Assembly: GCA_964019155.1 (NCBI GenBank)
Contig: OZ025240.1
Span: forward strand, 43,710,746 to 43,774,745
Length of the DNA: 64,000 nt
Reading direction: 5' to 3'
From: Osedax fenrisi
Taxonomy: Eukaryota; Annelida; Polychaeta; Sabellida; Siboglinidae
The notes beneath the pieces are model-generated. The model worked only from the letters and a program-made list of their open reading frames with translations, was not told the origin of the DNA and searched no databases. The translations under genes and the position numbers were made by a program. This document shows, in pieces, positions 41,082 through 53,410 of the stretch (position 1 is the first letter of the stretch; each line of letters starts with the position of its first letter).

Positions 41082-43972
41082 ATGTCAGATGATTTTATGA
41101 ATATAATTCCAAAAGTAAATTGTAATTATTTAAATATTGATTCAATAGACATAGAGTCTACTATAAGAATTTCTATTATACATATAAATGCACGTAGTGT
41201 TATTAAACATGTTGATGATATCATTTTTTTATTAGATGAATGTAAATTTAAATTTAATGTTATAGTTATTACTGAAACTTGGTTTCAAGAAATAAATAAA
41301 GATATTTATACAATTGATAAATATAATAGTATTCATGTAGTTCGAAATAATAATGGTATCACAAATAATAACGTTGGTGGTGGTGTGTCTATTTTTATTC
41401 AAGATGATTTAATTTACAATACATTAGATAATTTATGTATATCAATACCCAATTTTTTAGATATAGTCACTATATCATTAAATATAAGTAATACAAATAT
41501 AATTATTAGTGGGATATATAAATCTTCGAAATCAAATATAATTAATTTTAGCGATTTTATATATAATAATTGTAATATGCTTTCAGTAAAGAATAATTTA
41601 TTTTTAGTTGGGGATTTTAATTTTAATATTTTAGATGTTAATAATAATTATAATAAACATTTTATAAATACAATTTATAGTATGGGATGTTTTCCTTTAG
41701 TAACCAGACCAACAAGATATTGAAATACTATAAATTCATTAATAGATAATATATATTGTAATCTTAATGAAAAACCCATAAGTAACGGGATTATAATTAG
41801 TGACATTAGTGACCACTTACCTATTTATGTTATATATGATAATAATAATAAAAAAATGAAAAAATACTTTAAAAAATATAAATTTATATGAAAAATAAAT
41901 GATAAATCGATATCAAAATTTAGAGAGAGGGGTATATCTAAATTTGATTGGGGTTATATGTATTCTAATAATGATATAAATTCAATATTTAATTATTTCA
42001 TTGATAACTTAATACAATTATATAACACTCATTGTCCTATGATAAAAGTTAAAGAAAATAGTACAAATAATAAACCATGGTTATATGTTAGTCTTATTAA
42101 ATGTATAAATAAAAAAAATAGAATGTATAAGAAATTAATAAAAAATTGGACAACGGAAAAATTTAAATTTTATAAAAAATATAAAAATATTCTTACATCT
42201 CTATTGCGTAGGTCTGAATATTTATATTATTCATTTAAAATAAATAATAATAGTAATAATAGTAAATATACTTGGTCTGTAATAAATAAATTATTAAATA
42301 AAAAAAAATACAATCTAATGAAGAATTAAATACTCCTTCATCTGAAGAATTTAATAATTATTTTAGTACTATAGGTATAGAATTATCTGATAAAATAAAT
42401 GTACGTGATAATAATATATATACTACAATGACATATAATTATAATAATACACTTTTTTTTACCTACATCAAGTTTTGAAATTCAGGAAGAAATTAGTAAT
42501 TCAAAACTTAAATATAGTAATGATTGTTCAGACATAAATATGTTTTTAATTAAAAAAATTAGTATTGAAATTAGTCCAATTTTATCATATTTGTTTAATA
42601 TGGTTTTTTCTGAAGGGGTTTTTCCTAATATTTTAAAAATAGCTAAAGTTGTACCATTATTTAAAAAATCTGATAAGTCTAAACCAGAAAATTATAGGCC
42701 AATTTCGTTGTTACCACAATTTTCTAAGATTCTAGAACAATTAATAAAAAATAGATTATTACAATTTTTAGATACATTTAATATAATAAGTAAATGTCAA
42801 TATGGTTTTAGAAATAAAATGTCAACAGCAGATGCTTCAGTAGATGTTATTGAAACTATTTGTCAAAAGCTTGAAAATCTAAATGAATGTGCTATATTAT
42901 CTATTGATCTACGAAAAGCTTTTGATACATTAAATCATGAAATTCTTTTAAAAAAGGTATATGTATAAGCTATATGGGATAAGAGGTATTTCTTTAGACC
43001 TTTTAAAGAGTTATTTGTCAAATAGGATGCAATATGTATTTAATAAAGATATTAAATCTAATTTAAAAAATATTAAGTGTGGAGTTCCACAAGGATCTGT
43101 ATTAGGACCTATATTATTTGTATTATATATAAACGATCTACCTAATATATCCTCTATTTTCAAACCTATTTTATTTGCGGATGATACTACCTTAATTTTT
43201 TCGGATACATCTATTTCAAAGCTTGAGAATAAAATGCAATGTGGAATTGACCAATTATATGTATCCTATGGCTAAATATTAATAAATTGTCATTAAATAT
43301 AGATAAAACTAATATTGTATTATTCAATATAAGAAATATAAATGATAATGTTAAATTAAAACTTAAAATTGACAATAAAGAAATACGTAACATAGAAATG
43401 ATAAAATTTCTGGGTATTATTATTGGAATAGAAAAATACATTATGTATGCACAAAGTTATCAAGATCTATTGCTATTTTAAATAAAGTAAAATTAAAAGT
43501 AAATAGTAAAGCATTAGTTTTACTTTATAATTCTTTTTTTAATTCCCACTTATATTACTGTGCCCATATTTGGGGAAATACTTATAGTTCGTACCTTCTA
43601 AAAATTAATAGGTTACAAAAAAGAGCTTTAAGATGTATATGTAATAATGAATTGATGTACAATACATTTTATTTTAAATATAATCATTTAAAGTTTGATG
43701 ATATTGTTAAATTGAATACTGTTAAATTCATGTTCAGGGCCAGAAATTATTCTCTACCTTTGAATTTACAGAATTTATTTAAAATAAAGTCTTACAATAA
43801 TCTCTTATTTCATAGAATAAAAATAAGGACGCAAAGAAAATATTTGTGTATATCCAATATGGGACCACAGTTATGGAATAATTTAAAAACAGTTTTAAGA
43901 ATAAAAAATAATTTAAAATCATTTAGTAAAAATTATAAAAAAGTTTTGATAAGTTTATATAATAACACTTAA
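41082..43972 (+). pseudogene. CR1/L2-like non-LTR retrotransposon ORF2 (endonuclease and RT)
   Basis: Endonuclease at 41,082-41,723: IIHINARSVIKHVDDI, VIVITETWF (catalytic Glu), NNVGGGVSIFI, LFLVGDFNFNIL (Asp/Asn intact) and, after a TGA at 41,721, ISDISDHLPIY. Linker fragment 41,958-42,329. RT at 42,540-43,275: PENYRPISLLPQFSKILEQL, CQYGFRNKMSTADASVD, ILSIDLRKAFDTLNHEIL, CGVPQGSVLGPILFVLYIND and LFADDTTLIF (FADD at 43,174-43,185). Thumb and C-terminus continue to 43,972 (MSLNIDKTNIVLF, MIKFLGIIIG, RNYSLPLNLQNLF, NMGPQLWNNL). It works by target-primed reverse transcription. All key catalytic residues remain, but at least four frameshifts and several TGA stops break it. No RNase H is present, as expected for the clade. 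Confidence 0.9.
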
Positions 43973-44320
43973 TTTTAATAGTGCATTTTACAATTGACAC
44001 TTTAAAAAATTATACTTTTTATTTTATCGTATTTTTTATTTTTTTTACTATTTTATAGATTATATACATTTTTTTATATTTTAGGAAGAGGAAGTGAATT
44101 TAATTACTTTAATTTTATTTTTAACTTTATTTATAATTAACTAATGATACGAATTTGACTAATGATAACTGAATTGTGATAACGAATTAATGATAATTAT
44201 ACTAATGATATTTTACTAAAGATAATAAACTAATGATAATGATCAGTAATAATTGACTAATGATATATATTGATTAATGATATTAATGATTAGTATGTAT
44301 GACTATTGATTTTTCACTTT
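43973..44320 (+). repeat. 3'UTR of the CR1-like element with ctaatgata tandem repeats
   Basis: From 44,138 to 44,310 the word (a)ctaatgata or a one-base variant recurs about nine times with irregular spacing. CR1/L2-type elements end in short tandem repeats, and the repeats lie directly downstream of the ORF, so they may be the family's 3' terminus. Confidence 0.5.
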
Positions 44321-44802
44321 ATATTTTATTTATATTATATTTTATTATTTATTTTATAGTTTTATTATATACTATATCTTTTATATTTATTACCATTTTA
44401 ACTTATAATTTAATTTTATTATTTTATGAAATGATGATTTAGATTATGAGGAGTTTTTTACTATTATTATTTTATCGTTGATGTTTTTTTTTATAAATTT
44501 GTTTACTTTTAATTATTTAAGAAAATCAAAAACAAAATGTATTAATTCTATTTAGATTTTTGGATGTGTTATATTTGGTGGCATTATTAGCGATAGTGGT
44601 ATGTAGTTGGGAGTAAATGTGCATTTATTGGCGGTAAATATTGCCAGTGTTCATGCTCTTGGCGCAAGTATGATCCTTAAGGCATAGGACTTAACGAACC
44701 CACACCTTGAAAGTTGATACGCCATTGTCTATATGCGTGTCACCAATATAAATTACATGTAAAATTGATACTTAACAAAATATTTTTTTTTTTAATTTAA
44801 AT
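44321..44802. other. Spacer with a short GC-richer patch, no gene
   Basis: Mostly AT-rich. A patch at 44,570-44,740 (ggcattattagcgatagtgg, cttggcgcaagtatgatcc) is clearly richer in G+C, but I recognise no frame, tRNA or element end in it. Confidence 0.4.
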
Positions 44803-45002
44803 TTTGTTTTTATTTAATGTTGTATTAATTGTTTCGTATAACTATTAATAATATACTTGTAATTATCTTATTAATTATAATCTTATCCTATCCTTTATTT
44901 TATTTTCATTATGTTAATATAATTATCTATTTTTCACCTTATAATCTATTGGGTGAAAGACTCGACAAGCCATGCTTTTTCTTTCATCCAGACTATTGCC
45001 AA

Positions 45003-45070
<68 letters not shown>

Positions 45071-45482
45071 CATATACTAGTAATATATGGTATTATCTTT
45101 ATAATTTTTTTTTTATTCTTCTTTATTTTTCCAGTAATTGTATTTTTATAATTTGTAATGGCTGCCATCCATATATATTTTATATATTTATATATTATGT
45201 ATTAATAAATATTTATATTATAGTGTTATATATTTGAAGCTTATCACATTTAGTTTACATAAATATATTTATATTTATACATATATACATGTATACCAAA
45301 TATTTAGCGAATCAAATATATAATACTCTATATAAGCAATGAGATAAATATGCATATGTCCTGCTGCTAGAAAGAGTAGCGAATAACTGACATAGATTAA
45401 GGTTCGGACCAGTTTCAATACAAAAATGGTAACATTGCTCCATTAAATTATATGCAATATAAATTAGCTTGTAATCGAATCA
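44803..45482 (+). repeat. Repeat Y, copy 2, with an expanded (TA)n tract
   Basis: This matches 38,259-38,920 closely, ending at the same gcttgtaatcgaatca. The short TA run of copy 1 has expanded to 63 bases (45,007-45,069). The two Y copies lie in direct orientation about 5.9 kb apart, enclosing repeat X copy 2 and the CR1-like element. Confidence 0.7.
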
Positions 45483-45632
45483 TAGATATTTATAGAATTT
45501 AAAACCAACATATACTAATACTTTTTTATATATTAGTAATAAACAATCAATTTCCATCATATAAATAATAGTTATAAATCATATTATTTACTATTTTCAG
45601 AGTATATAGTAGTGATTTAAATTTTGCCCATG

Positions 45633-45727
45633 TTTCATTATCTCGAGACAATTAAATCCTAAAATTCATTATCTCGAGACAATAATATCCTAAATTTCAT
45701 TATCTCGAGACTCTCGAGATAATGAAA
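45633..45727. repeat. Three 30-32-bp tandem repeats ending in a 33-bp perfect palindrome
   Basis: The phrase ttcattatctcgagac occurs at 45,635, 45,665 and 45,697, spaced 30 and 32 bases. The last copy forms exact arms 45,695-45,710 and 45,712-45,727 around one base (c). Each unit also contains the self-complementary ctcgag. No ORF. Confidence 0.85.
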
Positions 45728-45751
45728 ATGTATAATAATATTTATTTATTA

Positions 45752-45965
45752 TATTAAACCCGAAAAAATTGACTTTTTGCCATTCAAATGATTTTTTGTC
45801 ATGTAAAATCTTCAGCGACGCCTTTTTAAAATATTTGTTTTCCATTATATTGAATTTTTGTTAAATATTTTTGAAATTTTTTAAAAAATATTATCTTAAT
45901 TTTTGGAAATATTTTGAAATATGTTTTTTATATATTTTTAAACATTATTTTGAAATTTTGTTTAC
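45752..45965 (-). repeat. Degenerate AAATATTTC repeat, copy 1 (minus)
   Basis: The segment gaaaaaattgactttttgcc..tcatgtaaaatctt is the reverse complement of 62,385-62,445, and the adjoining A/T-rich iterated words also match in inverted orientation. This is a dispersed repeat without coding capacity. Confidence 0.55.
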
Positions 45966-46740
45966 CTTCAAGATGACTATGACTACACCAGTCCATGATA
46001 ATCAATGACGTGGAGCCTTCGAGATAACAAAAGTACTCAGTGATGCCTTCGTGATTATCATATAATATCCGTGATGCCCTCATTAATTACATGCTAGTAG
46101 CATGATTCCATATGCAACCTTATATTATATTTAGTATTTAATAGAACGTTAAATAAATATTCCGCCTGAGGAATATAATGTGAAAATGTAGTCATCATGA
46201 CTTTTATATTGGGACATTATATTTTCAGTCGAAGCCGGTACTGGATTCAATTATTATTATCCATATAACTATTAGTATTACATTATTGACCACTAAAATA
46301 TAATTAGAAGGGTTTTTTTAATGCGTTTTATTAAGTAGTGCAATTGTTTTACCCCAAATAAATTGTAAAATCGTTTATTAAGTTGTCCTCCTCATTTTAC
46401 CTAAAATAATCATATCACAATGTATAATGTATAATATAATTTATAATAATAATTTATCATATTTAAACTCTGTACATATTCGAATGTGATTACATACATG
46501 CATACGTTTTCAATAATATATAATAGATATGTTAAAACTATTAATAATATATGTAGTAGGCTAGGTTTGTTTCGATTTAATTCTTTCCAAAGCATTGGTC
46601 CGATATTTGAAATATAATGAAATAACCATTTATGTTCTTACTTTAATTATAGTATAAATATATTTGTATATTGATTAATATTAAATAATAATTGCATATA
46701 TATAACTTATACATTGTATAACTATTTATATATATAACCT
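45966..46740. other. AT-rich spacer, no gene
   Basis: The words gatgccttcgtgattatc and gtgatgccctcattaatta near 46,040-46,090 form a weak direct repeat. A small hairpin, tattccgcctgaggaata, is at about 46,160. Nothing coding. Confidence 0.4.
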
Positions 46741-46741
46741 T

Positions 46742-46947
46742 TATAATAACTTTTAGGCGTAAATTCGACGCTTTTGGGCGCAACAGCGTCCAAGTTATAA
46801 TAGAATTTTAGGCGGAAATTCGACGCTTTTGTACGCTGTTGCGCCCAAACTACTATAGAACAATTCGACGCTTTTGGGCGAAAATTGTCATCAAAGCGAC
46901 GAATTAATTCCAGAACTTTCAGGCGCAGTGCGTCCAAAATCGTCGAA
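46742..46947. repeat. About 56-bp tandem repeats containing an inverted spacer
   Basis: aattcgacgctttt recurs at about 46,762, 46,817 and 46,862. In unit 1 it is followed by gggcgcaacagcgtcc (46,776) and in unit 2 by gtacgctgttgcgccc (46,831), its reverse complement with one mismatch, while the surrounding unit keeps its direction. The patch is CpG-rich in an AT-rich region. Confidence 0.8.
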
Positions 46948-46989
46948 TATATTGTTTACTGGGCTGTACATTAAATGAAACCCTAGAGA

Positions 46990-47390
46990 AAAGAATATGC
47001 ATTCGAATTTAAATCATATAGAAGAATCCTAGGAATCTCATACCGATAAAGGAAAACTAATGATTATGTTTTCAAGACAATTATTGAAGCAATAGGCTCT
47101 GTTGAACCACTCCTTTCAACTATAAAAAGAAGAAAATTTGCTAATTTTGGCCACACAATACGACATAAATCTCTCAATAAAGTAATCATGCAAGGTTTTG
47201 TAGAAAGAAAGAGAAGTCAGGGATGACCGAGAACGAACGTGATATTGTCTAATATTATAGAATGCATAAAAAGTGATATCGGTGATCTTTTCGAAAATAC
47301 ATTGGACCGTGATAAATGGAAAAAAACATGTGTAATTGCCGCGAATCAAATCCCCTATGACCAAATGGTCAAGGGATTAAGTACGTAAGT
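46990..47390 (+). pseudogene. C-terminus of an RTE-like reverse transcriptase
   Basis: In one frame: KSYRRILGISYR, stop, TNDYVFKTIIEAIGS, RRKFANFGHTIRHKSL, MQGFVERKRSQG, stop, PRTNVILSNIIECIK, LDRDKWKKTCVIAANQ. The R.LGI.Y.D..TN, FGH..R and G.PR....D.. blocks are the usual C-terminal tail of RTE-like and related endonuclease-RTs. Both internal stops (taa, tga) replace residues where Asp/Arg-type codons are expected. It has no upstream RT. The endonuclease relic at 28.1 kb may come from the same family. Confidence 0.7.
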
Positions 47391-47706
47391 ACTAATACAT
47401 TTACCTTGAAGCCCCTATAGATTTATAATATTTGTTAATATACCGGATTGAGTTAATAAAATCAATATCTAATATATTATAAAATCGTAATATATTTTAA
47501 ATTCTCGTGAATACGATTCATTGAAGCAATTGATATTCATATATAATGGAACTAAGCCCAGAGGAAATAGTGTAACAGTCACTTGCTGGAAAGCAAAACG
47601 ATCATATATCGTCTCCATATAGTTATTGTTTATATTGCTTATTTTAGCAATAACTTTAAAGTTATAATTATCAATTATTAATTAAAACACACATCAAATT
47701 GTAATA
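47391..47706. other. AT-rich spacer, no gene
   Basis: No coding signal or repeat recognised. Confidence 0.5.
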
Positions 47707-47850
47707 TAGTAAACACTCAATATCTCAGACTATCTGCATCTCAGATAATCGCTAATTCGGATTTTTTCTCTTAGAATAATTGTATTCTTAATACCTGATA
47801 TTTCAGACACATTTCGTCATTCCCTATTCTGATATATTGAGAGTTAACTA
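47707..47850. mobile_element. 144-bp pogo/Tigger-like MITE
   Basis: The left end tagtaaacactcaatatctc and the reverse complement of the right end, tagttaactctcaatatatc, form terminal inverted repeats (about 21 of 26 positions agree). TA lies at both borders (47,705-47,706 and 47,851-47,852). Internal cagactatctgcatctcagataatcg-type words resemble those inside Tigger/pogo-type elements. It is non-coding. Confidence 0.6.
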
Positions 47851-48735
47851 TAGATATATTTTATTATTCTTTCCCTAACAGCTATGTATACATGTACAAG
47901 TATACGACTCAATAGTCCATCTGTATTTTCTATTTGTATTGTATACAATATATATAATGATTTCAATAAATATATATATTATTATAATATTCTCCATTAT
48001 AATGTATCGATATTCAATGTATTATATTAGTTTTATTATAGTGACGTCCTTTAAATCCAGAAATGTATATGAAGTTTGTACTTATAACGATGTGTACCTA
48101 ATATCTCTTCGAAGCTCTCGTGTTAATGAATCCATTTGTTAAGTATAGCTGGTAATTATTTATACACGGTTAAATATGTTTAATATTAAATAATATTGTA
48201 ATACCTATTTTATAAATCTGGAAGGGTTTTTTACCCGCGTCATACTGAATTTGTGTCTGATGTAGTATCTTGATGAGTATTTAGCCAGGCAATTAAATAT
48301 CTATGCTTATATCTACGATAGTTATAATTATACTATAAATCATTGATATAAATAAATTGTATTTACATCTGTACTCTAATTCTGTTAAGCTATTTTAAAA
48401 TATTAATCACCTGGATATATAAAGAGATAGATGTTATAAAAATCGTATATCAATTAAATAACATTATCATTGTCATACCGAGTTATAACGAGCTAATTAT
48501 TATAACCCTTTTTATTGTGCACATGTATGAAACGTTTAATCTTCATAATTTAGTATGCTACCGCGTGTACCTATATATACATAATATATCGTATATTATA
48601 TTTTCGTAACATTTAGAAGTTGTATATTTTTTTAGATTAAATAACTAGTTTTTAAACTATTAAATAACATGTATAAAAAGTTATTATAAAAACTATTGTT
48701 AATAACAAAATTATCGAGGGGTTATAATATCTGGA

Positions 48736-48772
<37 letters not shown>

Positions 48773-48887
48773 TATAGTAAATAATAAAAATAAATATAGG
48801 AAGGTAATATAAAAAGTAATGCTTATTATTGGTATATTGGTATATTATTAGTCACCACTGATTGATACTCATTGTAATATATTCCCA

Positions 48888-48954
<67 letters not shown>

Positions 48955-49227
48955 TATGGTAGGTTGGTATGGTAGTTGTATTATTAGTAGTCTTATTATT
49001 ATTATTAGTTAGAATTATTTAATATTTTAATGGTAGTTGACGGGTGGAATTTTTTTAATTACTGATAAAATGTACAATATATATATTCAATATATTGTAT
49101 GATATAGTCTATAATGTTCTATTCTTATGTTGTCTAAAATTAAAATATACATATTACTACATACTTTATTAATATGCAAAGATATTTTCTATTTGAAAGT
49201 GGCATTATACTTTGTGAAATGTACTGC

Positions 49228-49282
<55 letters not shown>

Positions 49283-49354
49283 GTACACATAAATATGTTA
49301 TATCTGATAATTTATTTTGAAAAATATAATATTATTATATGATATATTATATAT
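47851..49354. other. AT-rich non-coding stretch with two long (TA)n tracts
   Basis: Pure TA runs at 48,891-48,952 and 49,231-49,280, and a shorter one near 48,740-48,770. The short frames present (for example near 47,939 and 49,127) are AT-rich and lack homology signals. Nothing else is supported. Confidence 0.6.
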
Positions 49355-49356
49355 TA

Positions 49357-49535
49357 CTTGAAACTGCATATTGCATTATCTTTATATAATTTAATTTTAA
49401 ATTATTACAAATGAGCATATACTATTTTTGTAATTGATAATAACTATGTTGACTCAATCAGATTGAGTATTGGGAACTAATTTGTAATAATTTAAAAATA
49501 AATTATATAAAGATAATGCAATATTCAGTTTCAAG
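49357..49535. mobile_element. 179-bp foldback MITE with 59-bp arms
   Basis: Left arm 49,357-49,415 and right arm 49,477-49,535 are reverse complements with about three mismatches in 59. The element starts cttgaaactg and is flanked by TA on both sides (49,355-49,356 and 49,536-49,537). The 61-base centre holds a small palindrome, actcaatcagattgagt. It is non-coding and very likely mobilised in trans. Confidence 0.85.
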
Positions 49536-49537
49536 TA

Positions 49538-50127
49538 ATATTATTGTTTGCCTTAATAATAATAAATATTGTTATATTCAATGTAAATGACGTGTATACG
49601 TAATATCCATATATATATATATATTGAGTGGGGTTAAACTCACTCTATTGAGTGAGTTATATTGTTATAATATGTACATTATAATGTCCATGTTAATAAC
49701 CTAATATTAATAATAACACTAATAATTAAACTTATAAAGATATGGCGACATCCATAAATATAAATAATAAAAATAAATAGTATAATAATGAGTGTATTAA
49801 AGTGCAGTTCATATAAAGTGCAGTTCATAAAGTAAGTTAACTTAATTCAAGTAAGTATGTGTGTAATTTATTGTTAATTGTTTTGAAAGTTTTTCGTTAA
49901 TTATAGTCGGGGAATTTATTTCAATGAGATGTGTAATTAGTCAATATATTGTTTACGTTACTGTTTTAAAAGAGTACTATTTGTTACCTCAAATATGTTC
50001 TATCTTTAAATGCAATGTATTCTGTGTACGTAGAAAGTGTGTATTTATTGCAGTATGTATAATATTTATAGTTTAGTAAATCAGTATGTGTATGTGTAAA
50101 TGGAACTTATTAATAATATAATAATAT

Positions 50128-50209
<82 letters not shown>

Positions 50210-50537
50210 TATATACGAGTTATACTTTATAATAATAAATAGTCATATATCCGGTATTCATTATAATTAACATTTATTTGAGTAATATTTCAGTATAGAG
50301 TAATTTATACCTCCATTAGCATGACCCGGCTCATAAATAATAACTCTTTTAAGTATTTTTTATTTAATGGCTCTCATTATTTTTTATTTTTTTTCGCCCT
50401 TATAAGATATGGCTATATAAAATAATTGATTAGCACTAATAAACTAATTAAATTTAAATACTATCATAAAAGTTTATGCAGCATACAATTTGATTTATTT
50501 ATGTATAAATTAAACTAATATTATATGATATGATATG

Positions 50538-50581
<44 letters not shown>

Positions 50582-51294
50582 TAGATTATATTTTTAATAA
50601 TTATATAATACTATTAATGTGTAACATATGCATATATAATATTATATTGGGAAATCTGGTTGAATATATTATACCGAATATTACATTTATGTGTGTGTAA
50701 ATATTTATATATTTAACATATATAGTATACTAAATCTATAGATTATAATAACTACTATATTATATGAATTTATAGTATACATTGTATACTATATTATATT
50801 ATTGTTAATTAAAAAATAATAATATTGATAATGAACTATATATGTATATAGTTTATAATAAAATACAAACAAATCATAATATTTACATTACTATTATATT
50901 AATACTTTAACTTTGAAAATAATGTAAATTAAGTGTAACTGATATAAATATAAATATAATTATAACAGAGAAATTGTATTATTCAAATATGTGCAATACA
51001 AATATTATACATTATTAATATATTTATATATATATAGTATTAATTATTAACCCGTTAACGGTTAGAGGATTTCAATAAGTGTAATAATAATATTTATATT
51101 AGGGTATTATATTATGTTACGTTTTAATGTCAACTATACAATACGGAAGTATAATATTGTATACTATTTAAATATAAAATTAATTTATATTAAATTTGTA
51201 TTTTGTTAATATTTAAATTAATATGTAAGTTATGCATATTATGATTGTTATCAAATTATGAATAATAGTCAACAACATAATTATATTGATATCA

Positions 51295-51379
<85 letters not shown>

Positions 51380-51729
51380 AATTAATCATATATATATATA
51401 TATATATATAAGATACATAATGTTTTTATAAATATGTCTATTATCCTACAAATCATATATTAATATTAAAATCCACATTATTAAAATAAATATTAAGATT
51501 GATTTTTAATAATATTATATATATATATTAAATTATATTTTTATATTTTTATCATACATATATTTATAGAATATAGTTATTAATCATTAATATATTATTA
51601 GAAATAAATAGTTATATTCTGAAATACCGAATACAAATATAGTTATACAGATATGATACGATAGTAGTCTGTGTATTAAAGTAGTAAAATTAGCCACACC
51701 CATAATTCTTGATTTATTCTTACAAATTA
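49538..51729. other. AT-rich non-coding stretch with long (TA)n tracts
   Basis: TA runs at 50,132-50,201 and 51,301-51,377 (77 bases), with shorter ones near 50,550 and 51,390. A small direct word, aaagtgcagttcat, is doubled at about 49,800. No gene is supported. Confidence 0.6.
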
Positions 51730-52200
51730 GTATAAAAGAAAACTACTAAAATATATAATAACACTCTCTTCAATACACTACTAACTAACTAATTTAAAGA
51801 TCTAAATGGTTAACATGTTAAGCTATGAAATTCCCACTGTTATTGCATACTATGATTATGAACTAACAGTTGATCTGGATATACCCTTCCCGTAAAATAC
51901 TAAAGGTAAGTACATAATTTAAATAGATAACATAATTAAATAAATAATTATAATATCTCTTGATGATGTTATTAAAAATTAATATGCATATTAAAATATG
52001 TTTCAATATATGTATAGTCCTTTATATATTTTATTTAATATAAATTAGTTACTATTTTAATTAAATTGGTAATTTAAAATAATAATTTACAGATTCACAT
52101 TACATTATATAAGAAAAGATCTTAAAGAAGATATACACAAAGATTACCTAAAATCTGCAAAGCTTATTTATTATTATTTATTTAATGTTTATATATATAT
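51730..52200 (+). other. Candidate short spliced transcript
   Basis: A TATA box-like tataaaag at about 51,731 is followed by exon-like sequence. At 51,806 an ATG opens a 29-codon frame (MVNMLSYEIPTVIAYYDYEL...) ending in TAA before a strong donor, aaag/gtaagt (51,905). An acceptor, tttacag, ends near 52,092. The next exon holds an open stretch (FTLHYIRKDLKEDIHKDYLK), but joining in frame meets a stop in each phase I tried. It could be a non-coding or decayed gene. No family is recognised. Confidence 0.3.
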
Positions 52201-52297
52201 ATATATATATATTTGTTATTTTTTAAATATTAGTATGACTTATCCGACACAATTACGATATCCATTATATACTAGTGATTGCCTTTGATATTATGTA

Positions 52298-52341
<44 letters not shown>

Positions 52342-53161
52342 TTTATCTTATACTCTAGATACATTAAGTATAATAACATTATTATATTTTGATTTTTGTT
52401 TGTTATAATGTATTTTGATATATATATATATATTTATTACTTTGACGACTACTTTGATGACAAAATTGGATGCAAAAAGCTCAGTTTGTGAGAAAATGAT
52501 ATAGTATTACATAATTCATTATATTATACCATATTAATAACTTAGATACCATTATAAATCTATTATTATATTCTCCATATTATAATTATTAATATAATTA
52601 ATATGGAATATTCATTATTATCTTGATATATCAATATTTATATACAAATTTAAACAGTATTTATATTACTTAATATATTCAATATATATATTATTATATT
52701 ATTACATATAAATATATTTGTTAAATAAATTGATACAAATGTATATTAACTTTTATAATTTTTATTTATTTTAATATATTGTATAAAATAATATAAATTA
52801 TACAGCATTACAATTATATATTTATTATTTATATATTTATAATAATAAGGTGAATATAATATATAAAATATTTCTAAATTTGAATATATTAATATTTACC
52901 TCATGACATAACAATAATAAAATTATATATTCTAGTAAATATATTTATAAATACGAATTAAAAATAATAGGGATTCATAAACAACAATAATACTTATCAG
53001 AATTGTAATTCTTGTAAATACGTATACGTATATATATCTAAAAAATAATTATTAATTGTAATATATGCGTAGGTGTATGTGAGTATATATATATACACAC
53101 TACCTCCTATAACATCGTTTATAGGAGGTTATTTGAGGTTAAACGAAGTTATATGAGGTAT

Positions 53162-53203
<42 letters not shown>

Positions 53204-53371
53204 ATGTATGTGTGCGTATACCATATATGGTTATCTATGTATATGTGAGTTAATTTATATGTGTGATGGCGATAGCTAATGAAATAAACTTAGTTACCAC
53301 TCATAAAGTAATTACACCTCAGTTATGATTATGTTTTTTTGATGAAGTATTATTTTTCTTATTTCGTATAC

Positions 53372-53410
<39 letters not shown>

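Noticed and set aside
45633..45727. CRISPR-like array
   Set aside because: Only three units, no unique spacers of fixed length, and the surroundings are eukaryotic transposon DNA without cas genes.
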